Below are positions 1 through 12,100 of a DNA stretch of 64,000 nt, in pieces; positions within the stretch are counted from its first letter, which is position 1, and every line of letters begins with the position of its first letter. The stretch comes from Anaeramoeba flamelloides. Its lineage: Eukaryota > Metamonada > Anaeramoebidae. The DNA lies in NCBI GenBank assembly GCA_027625915.1, contig JANTQA010000057.1:558001-622000 (forward strand), given 5' to 3'. A program made the position numbers and the translations under genes. The notes beneath the pieces are model-generated. The model made no database searches. It saw nothing but the letters and a program-made list of their open reading frames with translations, and was not told the DNA's origin.

Positions 1-1370
1 ATTACTTCAAAGAATAATAAGATTTTGAATTTATAAATAATTATCTTAGAAAGAAAGAATTTAAATTAAAAATTGTATAGTTACCAACAATAAAAAAATA
101 ACTTAAAAAAATTTTTTTTCTATATTGAAAATTTTTTTTTGGTGGTTGCGACTTTATTATTTTTGAAAAGAAATTTTGTCAAAAAAATTTTTTTTTTTTT
201 TGAAAATGTTGTCTTGAGATCAAAAGCTTCCTAGTTTTAATGATTATAACACACCAAATTTCACTCGAAATTTTTTTGTGTATCTTCGATCCCCAAAATT
301 ACCTAAAATGCTTGATTAAATAATTTATACATTACAAAAGTTATTATGGCATCACATAGAAAATTTCTTTTATCTACTGATTAACATTCAATATCAAATA
401 TCTATATTTGATTCTAAATAATTTGAAAATAAAAAAAAAAAATATAAATTAAATTTAAAAAAAAATAATATTTTTTTTCATAGTAAAATTTGAAAATTTT
501 TTCAAAACAGCATTTTCTTCAAATTTAAACAATTAAGCAAATATTTCATGTTCGATTAAGAATTGATATTTTTTTATAATTTTTACTATTTTTTGAATTT
601 TTAACTTTATATAATCTAGAATGTAAATAAACAATTTTTTTAATAAGAGGCCATAGATCAAAAATTATTTTACAATATCTGGATTAATTAAGATTGAAAA
701 ATTCTAATTTAATCAAGTTTTTTATTTCAAATTTTTACTAATTATAAAAAAAAATTTCTTAGTTTCAAAGATTATTTTATTATCTTTGAATAATATTTAA
801 AGTTTTTTTTTTTAAAAAAAAAACTAATGTTGATTACCAAATCTATTAAAAAGTTTTTATTGAAATTCAAATATAAAAATTGGAATTATTTTACAATTTT
901 TTTTTTTTTATTTTTTCAAGTATTTTCGATTGGTTAAAGGAAAGTTTTCGAAAATTATTCATATCAAAATTTTAAGTATGGCAAAAAGAAATAAATTTCA
1001 TTTTTCTCTTGATTTAATATTTTTGAATTTTTATCTGAAAAAAAATAAAAATTTTACAGTAATTTATTTTTTATTTATTTTTTTATCACAAAATTAAGAA
1101 CCCTGTTTGATGTTTATTATTAATAAGTTAATGTATTGATTTTTTTATTAATATTATTGTAATAAAATTTCCAATTTAAAAATTTAAAAAAAAAAAAATA
1201 AAAACCTTTAAAAAAAATGTAAAAATGAATAATAGATATTAAAATATCCATTATCAAAAAAAAAAAAAATCATTAACATAAAAACTTGGTCTTTGAATTA
1301 TTTTGACTTCTAGTTATAATTCAAATCTAGATTAAATAAAGAAAAAAATAAAGATATTAGCATATCAATA

Positions 1371-1550
1371 TAGGCTGTTCCACTTTTAATGCACATACTT
1401 AGAACTAAATTGAAGTTACAAAAAATCTCAAAAATTTAGTCAAACTTTTTTGGAATTTTTTTTTACAGAAAATTTGAATTTTGTGACTTAATTTTTGTTA
1501 TTTTAGTGACTTAAATTAAGTTAAAATTTTGTGTCAAATAATTGGATCTG
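1371..1550. mobile_element. Degenerate mariner-like MITE
   Basis: The left end reads TAGGCTGTTCCACTTTTAAT after a TA, close to the terminal repeat of the better copies at 2480, 5048 and 36835. Inside, the order of GTTACA/GTGACTTAA and AAATCTCAAA blocks is the same. The right end is decayed, so its limit is approximate. Confidence 0.4.
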
Positions 1551-1634
1551 GATATATAATTTTGAATCTTTTATTTTAAACTTGGTGAAATTTAGGTAAA
1601 TCCTGTTTACTAGGGGAGTATGTGATTTTACATA

Positions 1635-1845
1635 GTAAACTATCTTTCAAAATCATTGGTCCATTAAAAATCATATTTTAAAGAAAAATATTTTTAATAA
1701 TTGGAGTTATCTATTATAATATAAAAATTTTGATTTTAATATTCAATACTATACTCAAGAGATATTTATTTTTTAACTAAAAATAAAATAAAAAAAAATA
1801 AAATAAAACTGTTAAAAAAAATTGGGACATTTATTTTGAAAGAAG
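1635..1845. repeat. Dispersed repeat, copy 1
   Basis: This segment aligns in direct orientation with about 52760-52985. Shared landmarks in order are TTTCAAAATCATTGG, CCATTAAAAATCA, AGTTATCTATTATAAT and AAATTGGGACATTTATT. No terminal repeats or coding capacity were seen. It is probably a fragment of a larger transposable element. Confidence 0.6.
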
Positions 1846-2479
1846 CACAACATAAAAAATAGATAATTTAAAAAATTAAAAAAAAACACATTTATCGATT
1901 CTCCTTCGATTTGAATAACTAAATCTAATCTCTTTTTCATATTTTTAACCATTTTTTTCATTAATTCATCTGTTACTTGTTTCCAATTTTTGATTTTCAT
2001 TTTCCATTTTAACAAAACACCGTAGAAAAAATAAAAAAGAGAAAAAATGATTTATTTGCAAACTTTTCATTGTGAGAGGAAAAACTTCAAAACAATACAA
2101 AAGTAATTCAAAATTCAAATGAAAGGTGGGCCATCTATTATGAAATTTAGTTTAATTTGGTATTATTTATCTTTTTCTAATTTGAAGTAATTAACACCAA
2201 TAATAACATTAAATCTTATTTAAAATTTTTATTTGAATGGAAATTGATGATTGATAAACAAAAAAAGAAAAAAATATAAATGAGAAAATGATATGTTATT
2301 TTAGTCTTATTGTAGAAATATAATTAAAAATCTAGTAATATTGCTTTTGAATGGCAATTATTATTCGAAATATAAATTTATCTAGTTTGAAAATTTTAAT
2401 TTAATCTGTTTTTAGATCATAAGAGATTTATAAAAATCTGTCTAATTTGAAAAAGGTAATGTATTTAAAAACTTCAATA

Positions 2480-2671
2480 CAGTCAGTTCCACAATTAAGG
2501 TACAAACTTTCAACGAAATTTAAGGCACAGAAAAATCTCAAATCTTAGAACAAAATTTTTATTTTTTTTTTACAATTGGATTTACTAGAATCTGAATTTT
2601 GTGCCTTAATTTGAGATTTATTTTGGGCCTTAAATTCCATAGCAGTTTGTGTCTTAAAGTGGAACTTACTG
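2480..2671. mobile_element. Mariner-like MITE, 192 bp, TA target duplication
   Basis: The element starts CAGTCAGTTCCACAATTAAG directly after a TA and ends with the imperfect reverse complement (GTGTCTTAAAGTGGAAC, then TTACTG) directly before a TA. A second internal inverted block, with AAATTTAAGGCACA on the left and its complement on the right, makes almost the whole element a hairpin. TA duplications and CAGT-type ends are typical of Tc1/mariner superfamily MITEs. There is no transposase, so it would depend on one encoded elsewhere. Confidence 0.8.
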
Positions 2672-3905
2672 TAATATTATATGTTGAAATGTGAATTAAA
2701 CTTTTCTACCTGATTTATTTTGACTATAGTAAATTATATGATGATTGAAAATAATTCGTGAATACTATTTTTTATAAAATAAAAGAATGCAATTTTTTAT
2801 TCAGCTTTCCAAAAAAATGTGGTTAATTTTACTGTTGTTATAATAAAGTGTTCATAAAAATTTAATTCATGTTTCAAAATAAAAACCGTGTTTTTTTGTT
2901 ATAGAAGACCTATTAAATCAATCGATCAAAGAAACATAACAATTTACACGACTTAAAAATTGTATTAGATTCTTAAAATTCTATTATTAAAGAGGAAAAT
3001 CTAAAATAAAGGTTCAAATTGGACAATTTATCTCAAAAAATAGGGTTACTTTAGTGAAAATTTTTCAAAAAAAAAAACAAAAAAAATTCTCAAAAAAACT
3101 GAGAAAATTGCCTAATTAATTAGAATAAACTCACAATAATAATTTAAATTTTACTGAAAATATCCAGATGTTTACCTTCAAAATTGATTTGAACTTAGGT
3201 ATACTATTTGGTAGTTGATTAGATGTTGCCGTGGTACAAGAAGAAAAAAAAAATCACAGATTATATTTAGTAACACAGATTATAGTCTTTATGAACGCAT
3301 TATTTTGATCAGGTATAAGATTTCAAATTATTTAATTCTGCAAAAAAGAAGCTTTAACTTAATAATTTCCTTTTAGAATAGGAAGTTTTGATTTTGTCTT
3401 TTAATTTGATGATAGTGGGTTGTAGGAAAGCTGAATAAAAATGTTGATCTTATTACTGGTATTTTAATTTTAAATGGGCTAAAATTTTCACTTCCTTTTA
3501 TAGGTTTTTTTCTTTTTTATTCAAGTCCCAAAGAAGTAGGGTGGAATTTGGAAACTCAATTTGTAATTGGAAATTGAAAATGAAGTTAAAATATTTCCCA
3601 TTTAGGTTTCAAATGCCAGTATTTTACGATTAACATTAACCAGTCCCATGAAATTTTAATTATTGATTATATAACACGCCACTTTAAAATGATTTCAGTG
3701 TAACTATGTTTTCAAAATCACAAAGCAAATAAAAAAAAATTTGGTTTGAAAAAACAAATTGGAATATTTTTGTAAAATTCGAAGCTTTTTAAACAATTAG
3801 ATTTAAAAAGTTTCCTGAAAATATAAGAAACCTTCAAATATCGAACCTAATAGAGAAACATGTAATAATATAATTTGATAGACAGAATAAAAAAAGAAAA
3901 AAAAT

Positions 3906-3977
3906 TGCATCTTATAAGATTCGAACTTATGACCTTTTCATTACTAGTGAAACATTCTACCCCTGAACTAAAGATGC
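3906..3977 (-). tRNA. tRNA-Thr (anticodon AGT)
   Basis: The minus strand folds as a standard 72-nt cloverleaf. The acceptor stem is GCATCTT paired with AAGATGC, followed by discriminator A. The D arm is GTTC-AGGGGTA-GAAT. The anticodon stem is TTTCA/TGAAA with loop CTAGTAA, giving AGT, which becomes IGT after inosine modification and reads ACU/ACC. The T arm is ATAAG-TTCGAAT-CTTAT. A run of eight T follows one base after the discriminator, as expected for a Pol III terminator. There is no intron, and CCA is not encoded, as usual in eukaryotes. Its A and B boxes are intact, so it looks functional. Confidence 0.92.
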
Positions 3978-4329
3978 AGACATAAAATAGCTGAATATAG
4001 TTTAAAGAAAAAACCTTTTGAGATTTTCGGTAAAAAACTTTTTGACACTTGAATAATGCGAATCTCAATAACCTATTTTCAAAATCAAAATATCGTTCAT
4101 TTGAAAAATATAAAACTCATTCACAAAACAAACAAGTGTTACAATAAAACCAGAAAACAAAAAAATGAAACAAGATCAATATTACTTATAAACACATTAA
4201 TTATACCTAGACAAATTTTTACATAATTAATAATATATTTTGGTTTCCCTTTAAACAATTAAAAAGCTATTAAAAGATCACTTTTTCAATGTAAATGTAC
4301 AAAATATTTATATATGTTATTGAAGGTAT

Positions 4330-4640
4330 TCTATATTTTTATATTTTACAAAGCCGCTGTATCTTAACCGTGAAAATTTAAAAGACTTTGAAATTTATTT
4401 TTTACCAGAGAATATTTTCATGTATGAAAAAACCGAAATTGGTAATACAAGTTATATTAAACTAGATAATATTAATCGAGAAGATATATTCCCAATTAAG
4501 TCGTCATTGAAACAGGGTGGACTATTCAAAGATATTTTTAGTGGTATCCTCTCTTTTATTCTTCTTTCATATTTGAAGTTCAAAAAAAATCTGATCCACA
4601 AACCAATTCATAAAACAAATATTTTTTCAAGAGATTAGAT
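4330..4640 (+). mobile_element. Possible LINE reverse-transcriptase fragment
   Basis: A plus-strand frame of about 90 codons ends at 4638 and contains the string IFPIKSSLKQGGLFKDIF. This resembles the non-LTR reverse-transcriptase box around the QG(D/S)-x-hydrophobic-LF motif, just before the catalytic YADD region. The QG box in the fossil on the minus strand near 57.4 kb is similar. The catalytic aspartate box and the rest of the element are not visible here, so this is a fragment and the assignment is tentative. Confidence 0.45.
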
Positions 4641-5047
4641 AATTATCTCCAATTGTCATCAAAAGAGATAAATTAAAGTGTTTTTATTTCTTACAATATA
4701 TAAAGTTTTTGATCTCTTTTTATAATTATTTTCTTCTCAATTACACCATAAATAATATTTATTAGGAAATTATTTATTTTAGAATCTATTTTTTTTTCTT
4801 TTTGGTGATTGATAGAAATATGTAAACAGTATTTCTTTTTTCAATGGTAAGTGATAAAGAAGATAATGATTCTTTATACAAATTCTAAACAAAAATTTAT
4901 AAATTATGAGATATTATAGCAAATTAATCTCCTTCATTCAAAATTAAAGGAAATGAAATAATAATATTCTTTTTTCTTCTTTTCCAAAATATTTATCTCA
5001 CAGATATTTACTGAATATTTTTGATAATTTAAATTATTTCTGTAATT

Positions 5048-5246
5048 CAGTCAGTTCCACTTTTAAGACACAAACTTTCAATAAAATTTAAGGCACAAAA
5101 AAAAAATTCCAAATATGGGTACAAAATTCAAATTCTAGGAAAATACCTTGTGTAAAATAAATACCAAAAAATGTGATTTAATTTGAGCTTCTTTTTTTCT
5201 ACCTTAAATTTGGTCGAAAGTCAGTGCCTAAAAATGAAACTGGCTG
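5048..5246. mobile_element. Mariner-like MITE, 199 bp
   Basis: This is a third copy of the family at 2480. It begins CAGTCAGTTCCACTTTTAAG and ends with AAATGAAACTGGCTG directly before TA. The left TA duplication is mutated to TT. The inner blocks AATTTAAGGCACA and ACCTTAAATTTGGT are recognisable, but the arms pair less well than in the 36835 copy, suggesting greater age. Confidence 0.72.
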
Positions 5247-5539
5247 TAATGGTGTCATATAAGATAAAATGGGTTCGAAAATGTGTTTCAAAAGTAAGAA
5301 TATTGGAAAAGAATAGAAAAAAAAAAACAAATAATCTGGATAAAATTATTTCACGACTAATTCTAGTGATGAAAAGTCTTTTAAATTGTAAAATTATCAT
5401 TAAGGGTCGAGTCATTACAGTGAAAATTTTTTTTCTGAAATGGAAAAAAACTTTTTAGGAATTTATATAAGGACGAAACACCAATCAAAAACCAACCAAT
5501 ATATGATGTTTGAATGATCTCCAAAAATCAACCACCAAA

Positions 5540-5870
5540 GATGAGGAAATTTTTAGAAAAAAGTGCCAAAGATCATCACTCTATTTCCAATTAGAATGGT
5601 TGTGAATTACAATTTTGAAAACAACTCTGTCAGTTTTGAAGTGTCTATCTTTGGCGCTTTTTGAGATCTCGGTGATTTTTTTTTTCTTTTTTTTATTTTT
5701 CAAATGAGTTAATTTTATCATAATAATATTACATAATCCATACTTGGTCAAATTTATAGGGTTACAAAAAAACCACAAATCAGATTAAATTGAATTAAAT
5801 TGATTGCGAACTTCAAGAAAGCAATTTGTTTTAAATTAAAGAAATTTAACCCATTTGGAAATAGAAAATG
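5540..5870. repeat. Dispersed repeat with internal inverted arms
   Basis: The block contains AAAAAAGTGCCAAAGATCAT near 5553 and an inverted partner, ATCTTTGGCGCTTTTTGA, near 5648. It continues through a T-rich tract into AACCACAAATC, then AATTGAATTAAATTGAT and a GAAAG...CAATTT block. The same order is found at about 32745-33020 inside an intron of the PH-RhoGAP-SH3 gene. No coding capacity was seen. Confidence 0.55.
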
Positions 5871-6414
5871 AGAAAAGATGAATTTTTTTTATGAATTTTT
5901 GAATTTTTTGAAATCGAGATCCTATTTGGCTTTTTTGAATATTTTGTCAATAAGATCCAATGTATTTTTTTTTTTGTTATTTGAATTTTGTCAAAGTAAA
6001 GAAGGTCTATTTCACAATACCATTTGTGGTCTCAGGCCACCCCGTGAGTATGGTGCATATTCACAGTAAATAACTAGACCCTTAGAAAACATTTTTATAA
6101 AACAAATTGGAATTAAATATTTTCAATTTTATTTTTTTAAAAAATGATTTTTTACAAATAAATAATTTATTTGAAATATTTAAAAATAATAATAATTATA
6201 ACATAATACCAAGATGTTATTATATAATTTTTTATTCAAAAACCACAATATAAACAATATCTTTGTTATAAAGATGTTATCCGATTGTTATAAAATGTTT
6301 TTTTTTTTTTTTTGAATTATACTTCATTTCCAAAAGAATTTACTTGATTTTGATAAAGATCATTTTTTTCAGTTTAGATATTAGCAAATAACCAATTTTA
6401 TCAAGTTAAAATTT

Positions 6415-6434
6415 TGTGTGTGTGTGTGTGTGTG
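6415..6434. repeat. (TG)10 microsatellite
   Basis: Ten perfect TG units in otherwise non-coding AT-rich DNA. Confidence 0.95.
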
Positions 6435-6536
6435 CTTTTATTAAAAAGTCAAACTATGTTATTGTAGATTATTAAAAATCTGGTTGGGTTAATTAAAAAA
6501 ATAAAAATAATAATTTTTTTGTGAATTTCACTTTAA

Positions 6537-7470
6537 GGGACTAGTCTATCATAAATTTTTTTTAGGTAAATTTAATAGAGATTTAGAATTTTTTTTTGCC
6601 AATTACTTAGATTTGAAATCAAGGTCTCAAACTTCTTAATATAGTAATTAAATCTTGATAAATGACATTCATTAAATTTAGTTATTGTTTTTATAGAAAT
6701 ACAAAAATTTTCCTTTTTTTCACTTTTTGAAAGTTGCTTTTTTTCAACTTTTCGCAAAAATACAAAAAATAAAACAAAATAGGATCAAGAAAGCAAAACC
6801 TTGTTCTGTTTGTGGAAGAAGTACAAAAAATAGTTTGAAAAATAAACCTGAAAGGGTTTTTTTGGATTTGCATGAAAAAACAGTTTTATTCGAAAAAAAT
6901 ATACAATATATGCTTTACTCTTAATAAAAGATTTTCTTTCTTTTCTTATACCATTCTTTTTTTTCATGAATCTACTTTTTGAGTTTACACTCTTTGGTTT
7001 TTGATGTATTTGAAGTTTTTTTAAGTGTTCCCAAATTACCATCCCAAAATTTTTTGTCAGAGTCAAAAAAAAATCAAAGAAAAGAATAAGAACTATTTTT
7101 TTAAAAAGGAATTATTGATAAAACAAATTGAGTTCTTTATAGAGTCAAATTGGATGAACAGAAGTGGAAGAGAAAATATTCACTAGTTAAAAATTATTTT
7201 TTCGTTTTTAAAAATGAGAATAAATATTATTTTTGAGAAAATAATTAAATCCAAAATTATTCAAAAATTTCTCATCTGTTCAAGATATTTTTTCAAAAAA
7301 AAATTTTTAAAAGTTACCTTTTTTGTCTAGAATTGTAAAATTTTAAAAAAACAAGAACTAAAAGTTCTAACATTGAAAAAACCTATCTATTTTCAATTTT
7401 AAACATATTCCAAGATAAGTATTCCTTATTTAGTTATTGGTCAAAAAAAAAATTAATAGAGACTAGTCCC
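6537..7470. mobile_element. DNA element with inverted ends and TTAA flanks, about 934 bp
   Basis: The left end reads GGGACTAGTCTATCATAAAT after TTAA. The right end is its imperfect inverse (ATTAATAGAGACTAGTCCC) before TTAA. Matching continues into a T-rich inner arm for about 30 bases. A TTAA duplication is the hallmark of piggyBac-type insertion, but known piggyBac ends usually start with C residues, so the family is uncertain. Inside is a 65-codon plus-strand frame with one CxxC pair and a 93-codon minus-strand frame. Neither is a recognisable transposase, so it is probably a non-autonomous element. Confidence 0.6.
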
Positions 7471-9126
7471 TTAATATGTTGCTACGGCCCAAAAAACACT
7501 AAAAATGGAAAACTGGTCAAATACCTTCCATAAAAAAAATCAAAAAAACAAAATGAAAAAATTAAAATACATAAAGTTTCAATTCAACTTTTTCTTGAAA
7601 ACATTTTTTACCAAAACCAATGAATTCAAAGTTGAAATTATGTATATTTTTATATACACTATCTTTATTTTAACTCATTTACTAAAACAAATTCTAAATA
7701 ATGGGAATTTTATTTTCACAAAAGGGACTAATTTGGTCTTCAAATGTTTGTTTTTCTTTTTAAATGGTAAAATTAAAAAAAAAGTTAAACTAAAAAAGAT
7801 GTACTGTCTGGAAAAATATTCTAATTTAATATATTAACTTATTCTTTGATTTCAAAATTTTCTCAACCCCAATTTTTCCAAAAAAATAAAAAAGTTCACC
7901 AAATTTCAAAAAATAATTTCATTATTCAAAAGTTGAGTGTGTTTTTATTCTAAAAAATTTTCTCCCAGTGGTTTAATTGAATTAAGTTATAAGCTAAATT
8001 TCGAAAAATATTAATCAGAAAAAAATAGTGCTTAATTTTATTAAGTACATATTGTTATTTTTATAATTAGAACTAAAAAAAAAAAAAAATTAAAAGTTGA
8101 ACGAAGCATTAAAAAAAAATAATAAACTTAATTTATCGTTAAAATTACGTTTCTATTAATATAAATAAATATATTATTAGAAGCGAATAATTTTTCTTTT
8201 TATTTTGATGGTTTTATCATATTTTTTTTTTTCTTTTCTTTAAAAATATATACATATATCAATTTTTTAAAGATTTTAATGTTTAAAAAAAAGTTATTCT
8301 TTGATATTTTTGTAAAGATAAATAATAAAAAGTAATAATATATATATATTATTTTTTTTTTTTACCTTTTGAAATAATAAATCGTTAACAATTAAATTTC
8401 CTTATTTAAAAAAAATTTAAATTAAAAAAAAAAAATATTATTATTAAAATAGTTCTAAAGTTTTATCAATTTTGCTTTAAAATTTTTAAAATAATCGTAT
8501 AAATTATTTATACACTATAATCAATATTTATTTATTGAATATAAATTTTTATTTTTTAAATTTAAATTCTTTAAAAGAAATTATTTGTATAATTACAAGA
8601 TTTTTAATATATATATATATATATATAATTCTATAACGAATAAATCTACAAAATATAATAAATTAATTTTTAAATCATTTTCCAATTTTTGTTATTGTTT
8701 TTTTGAATAATTTGTTTCTTTCAATATGTTTTTTACATTTTTAAATAAAATTATTATTATTATTATTTTAGACTTTTTTTGGTTTTGTAATGTAATGCTT
8801 TAATCTATTTCCAAATTCCATTTATTTTGAAAAAAGTATTTTTTTTTTTTTTTTTCATTCAACGCTACGATATCTATTTGTGTCTGTTTGTTTCTATGAA
8901 TATATTGTGCGTACATATCATTAATTAATTATATGTATATCCCTGACTGTGAAAATTTGATATTAAAAAAAAAAGCAAATGATTTTAATTTAATAAATAG
9001 AAAATTGCGGATATTAAATAAAATCATTTGTAATTTTCTTAAATAATAACAACCAAAATTTCAGCTAGTAATCGTAATTAGAGTGGGTAATATTGATTTT
9101 CAAATTATTAAATTTAATATTATAAA
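7471..9126. other. Gene-free, very AT-rich DNA downstream of the kinase gene
   Basis: This stretch is dominated by A/T homopolymers, a (TA)n tract at 8607-8627 and an (ATT)n tract near 8752. The 110-codon frame at 7505-7837 is Lys/Phe/Asn-rich without domains and is judged to be chance. The 3' untranslated region and polyadenylation site of the kinase gene must lie in the right part, but AATAAA-like hexamers are too common here to choose one. Confidence 0.5.
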
Positions 9127-12100
9127 TTATTTTTTCGTTTTGTTTTTTATTTTGATTATTCCCTTCTCTTCTTTTTCAAATCCAATGATCTTTTTCTTTT
9201 TCTTTCTTTTTCTTTTTCTTTTTTTTTCTTTTCCTTTTCCTTTTCCCTTTCTCTTTCCCTTTCCCTTCCCCTTTCCTTTTCCCTTTCTCTTTTCCTTCCC
9301 CTTTCCCTTTCCTTTCCCTTTTCCTTTTCGTTTTCCTTTTTTCTTTTCTACCACCATGTTAATATTTTTTTCTATTCCAATTACAATTTTATTTTTATTT
9401 TCATTATTTAATTCATGTTTATTTTTGATTTCCTTTTCCATTTCAAGTTCATCTTCAGTTTGGGAAAGGTTTTCTGTTATTATAAATTGACTGTTATTCT
9501 CGACAAAATCAATTTCTTTCAGTTTTTTTCTTTTTAAAGGTTTTATTTTATTTCTAAAACTTTTTATTATTTTTTTAAATTTGCTATCTTTTGACTTTGT
9601 TAATTTGATCATTTCATTTTCAAAATTCATAATTTCAAGTTTAATTGAATTATTAATTCCCATAAGATTATTTGGAAGATCTAAAATATTGTGATTTTGT
9701 TGGAAAAGTTTTCTTTCATTTGTTGAAAATTTTGTATTAATGTCACGATTGGATTGTTTTTTTTCATCTTTATGATCACTAACACCCTCACTTTCTGTAT
9801 TCTCAATGTCGTTGGTTGTTTCTGTGGTGGAATCACTTGACCCTGTAGATCTGTATATATCATTTTGTATGATATTTGATTGATTAATTTTAAAATTTTT
9901 TTTCAAAATTTGATAATTATTCATTTTGGGAAATTTTATAACTTCATGTTTTAAGATTTTTTCTAATTTTTTATTCTCCATCATCCATTCATGTTTCAAT
10001 ATTTTCTTACAAGAGGGGCGTTTCATAGATTGGTATCTTAGCGTTTTTTTAATTAATGAAACTAAACTGTGCGAAAGATTTCTATGGATATATATTTGAA
10101 AATAGTTATTGAATTTTTATTTGGAAATAAAAAAATCAAAGAATACATTATTTAGGAGAAAAGAATAAAAAAAGTTTGAGTTTAATATTTAGTATTATAA
10201 GTGTGCAAGATGAAAGGAAATTAGAAAGAAATTAATATGCCAATAAAGCAAAAAATTGGATTGTTTTAATATTTTTTTTAATGAAATCACTTTTTTTTCA
10301 AACAATTACAAAATATTTCATATTTCTTAATTATCAATGTGAAACATTAAAATAAGTTTATTCATGTAATATGAGATAAAAAGAGGATTTTTTTCTAAAA
10401 AACTTCATTTTTGTAATAATTTTGATGTTTTAAAAAGTTTTTAATGGCACATTTTTTTTGTAAAAAAGTTTTATTAATACTCATAAATCGTTTTTCAATA
10501 ATTAATAATTAGAGGTTTTGGTGATATCTATGCTTAAGTCACGATAAAGTTACAAAAATCACGATATTTTAGAAAAAGGTGATATTCAATATTATTTTGA
10601 TAATATAACAAATCTAGATATTCTATAAAATCGCGATAATTATTTGAAAATTGTGATAAACGCCAAAATACCGTGATTAAAAAGTAATTGTGATATAATA
10701 GTTGATGGGTTTTTGGGCTAATTCAGCAATATTTTTACAAAGAAATTTTTTTTGATCAAAAAAACAGATTATGTGAATTAAAGTTATTCTTTGAAAAAAC
10801 AACAAAAAAGATACTAGATTCAATTTTCAAGGATCAGAGCCAAGAGTTTTATTGTATTTTTTTTTGGTTTGATTGACAAACCTATCGATCCTTTAGTTCA
10901 ACAACAATAGTAACTAAAGATAAATAAATATTTTCTCATTCAATAGTGGTGTTATAAATTGTGTTGAATAAAAGAGCTTCTAAAACAACCAACCCTTCAC
11001 CCGTTTTTTAAAGAATGTGTTCGAGGGTGAAAACATTTTCAATATTCTTAGAAAGTTAAAAGGAGTTGGATAACTTTTCAAAAGCTTTCACAACAACCTA
11101 GCCAGATGATCATCAATTATTAAGAATAGTTGTACATATGTTTTCTTCTTCTTGTTCTTCTTTTAATAATATCTTTGTATTGGACAAAAAACACAACTAG
11201 AGATTAGAGGCTTTTTGTTTGATCGAACACCAATAAGAAGGAAAATTACTCTTTATTCTTTTTGGTTATTTAACGTGTGAAGGTAATAATTCCATTTAAA
11301 AAAAACATATTTATTTTATATTCAAGTATATTGTTGAAATGGGTTATTATTAGTTTGATCATAAAATTCGTTTGAGATTTATTATTTTGTATAAAAAAAA
11401 AATGAAAAGAATAAAAATTTTTTTTCCCACTACAAACAATCTCATTCTGTTTATATCAAGATATATGTCTTTCAAAACTTTCAAGCACTTGAAGAGAATT
11501 CACAACCCTTTCAAACAATTTCTAACATTTTTAAAGGGGGGGATCGTTGTAAAAGTCTCAAGACTTTGTTAAAAGTCAAGGTATTTTTTTTAAGGTGATT
11601 TCAAAAAAAATAATTTTTCATTTTTTCGCGATAATTATTTTATATCGCGATAATGTTGATTATCTCGATTTTATGATTTTTCGCGATAAAGTTGGACTAA
11701 TCGATTTTTTTAATACTTTCGCATATTAATTGTTAGTATCATGATAAGATATATTATCATCAAAAACTCTATTATTTCTTTGCTAATAAATTTTAATTTA
11801 TTATCACATAAAAATAAATTTACAAATTTCAAAAATATTTAAAAATAAAATTCAAAATTTTGGATATAGTTAAAACAGTTAGAAGAAAAGCAATACTACA
11901 TTTTCCATTCAATTTGGAAATAATTTTGATTTAACCAAAATATTGTAATTTTTTTCATTTTTTTTTTTTGTTTTCATTTCACTTTTTTTGAAAAAATGAT
12001 AATGTTTTATTAGATCTGTTTCTTTAGATCTGAATTTTTTTTTCAAAGATCGATATTAGGTTAAAGTAGAGTTCTTGTAAATTGAAAAACTCAAAAAAAA

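Larger units (their letters stand above)
1..3905. other. Gene-free AT-rich stretch with old repeats
   Basis: I see no open frame with recognisable domains on either strand. The stretch holds homopolymer A and T runs, two mariner-like MITE copies (about 1371-1550 and 2480-2671) and a dispersed repeat at about 1635-1845 that recurs at 52.8 kb. The 67-codon minus-strand frame at 1812-2015 overlaps that repeat and looks like chance. Confidence 0.6.

Noticed and set aside
7505-7837. 110-codon plus-strand open frame
   Set aside because: Lys/Phe/Asn-rich, as expected by chance in such AT-rich DNA; no motif and no plausible partner exons.
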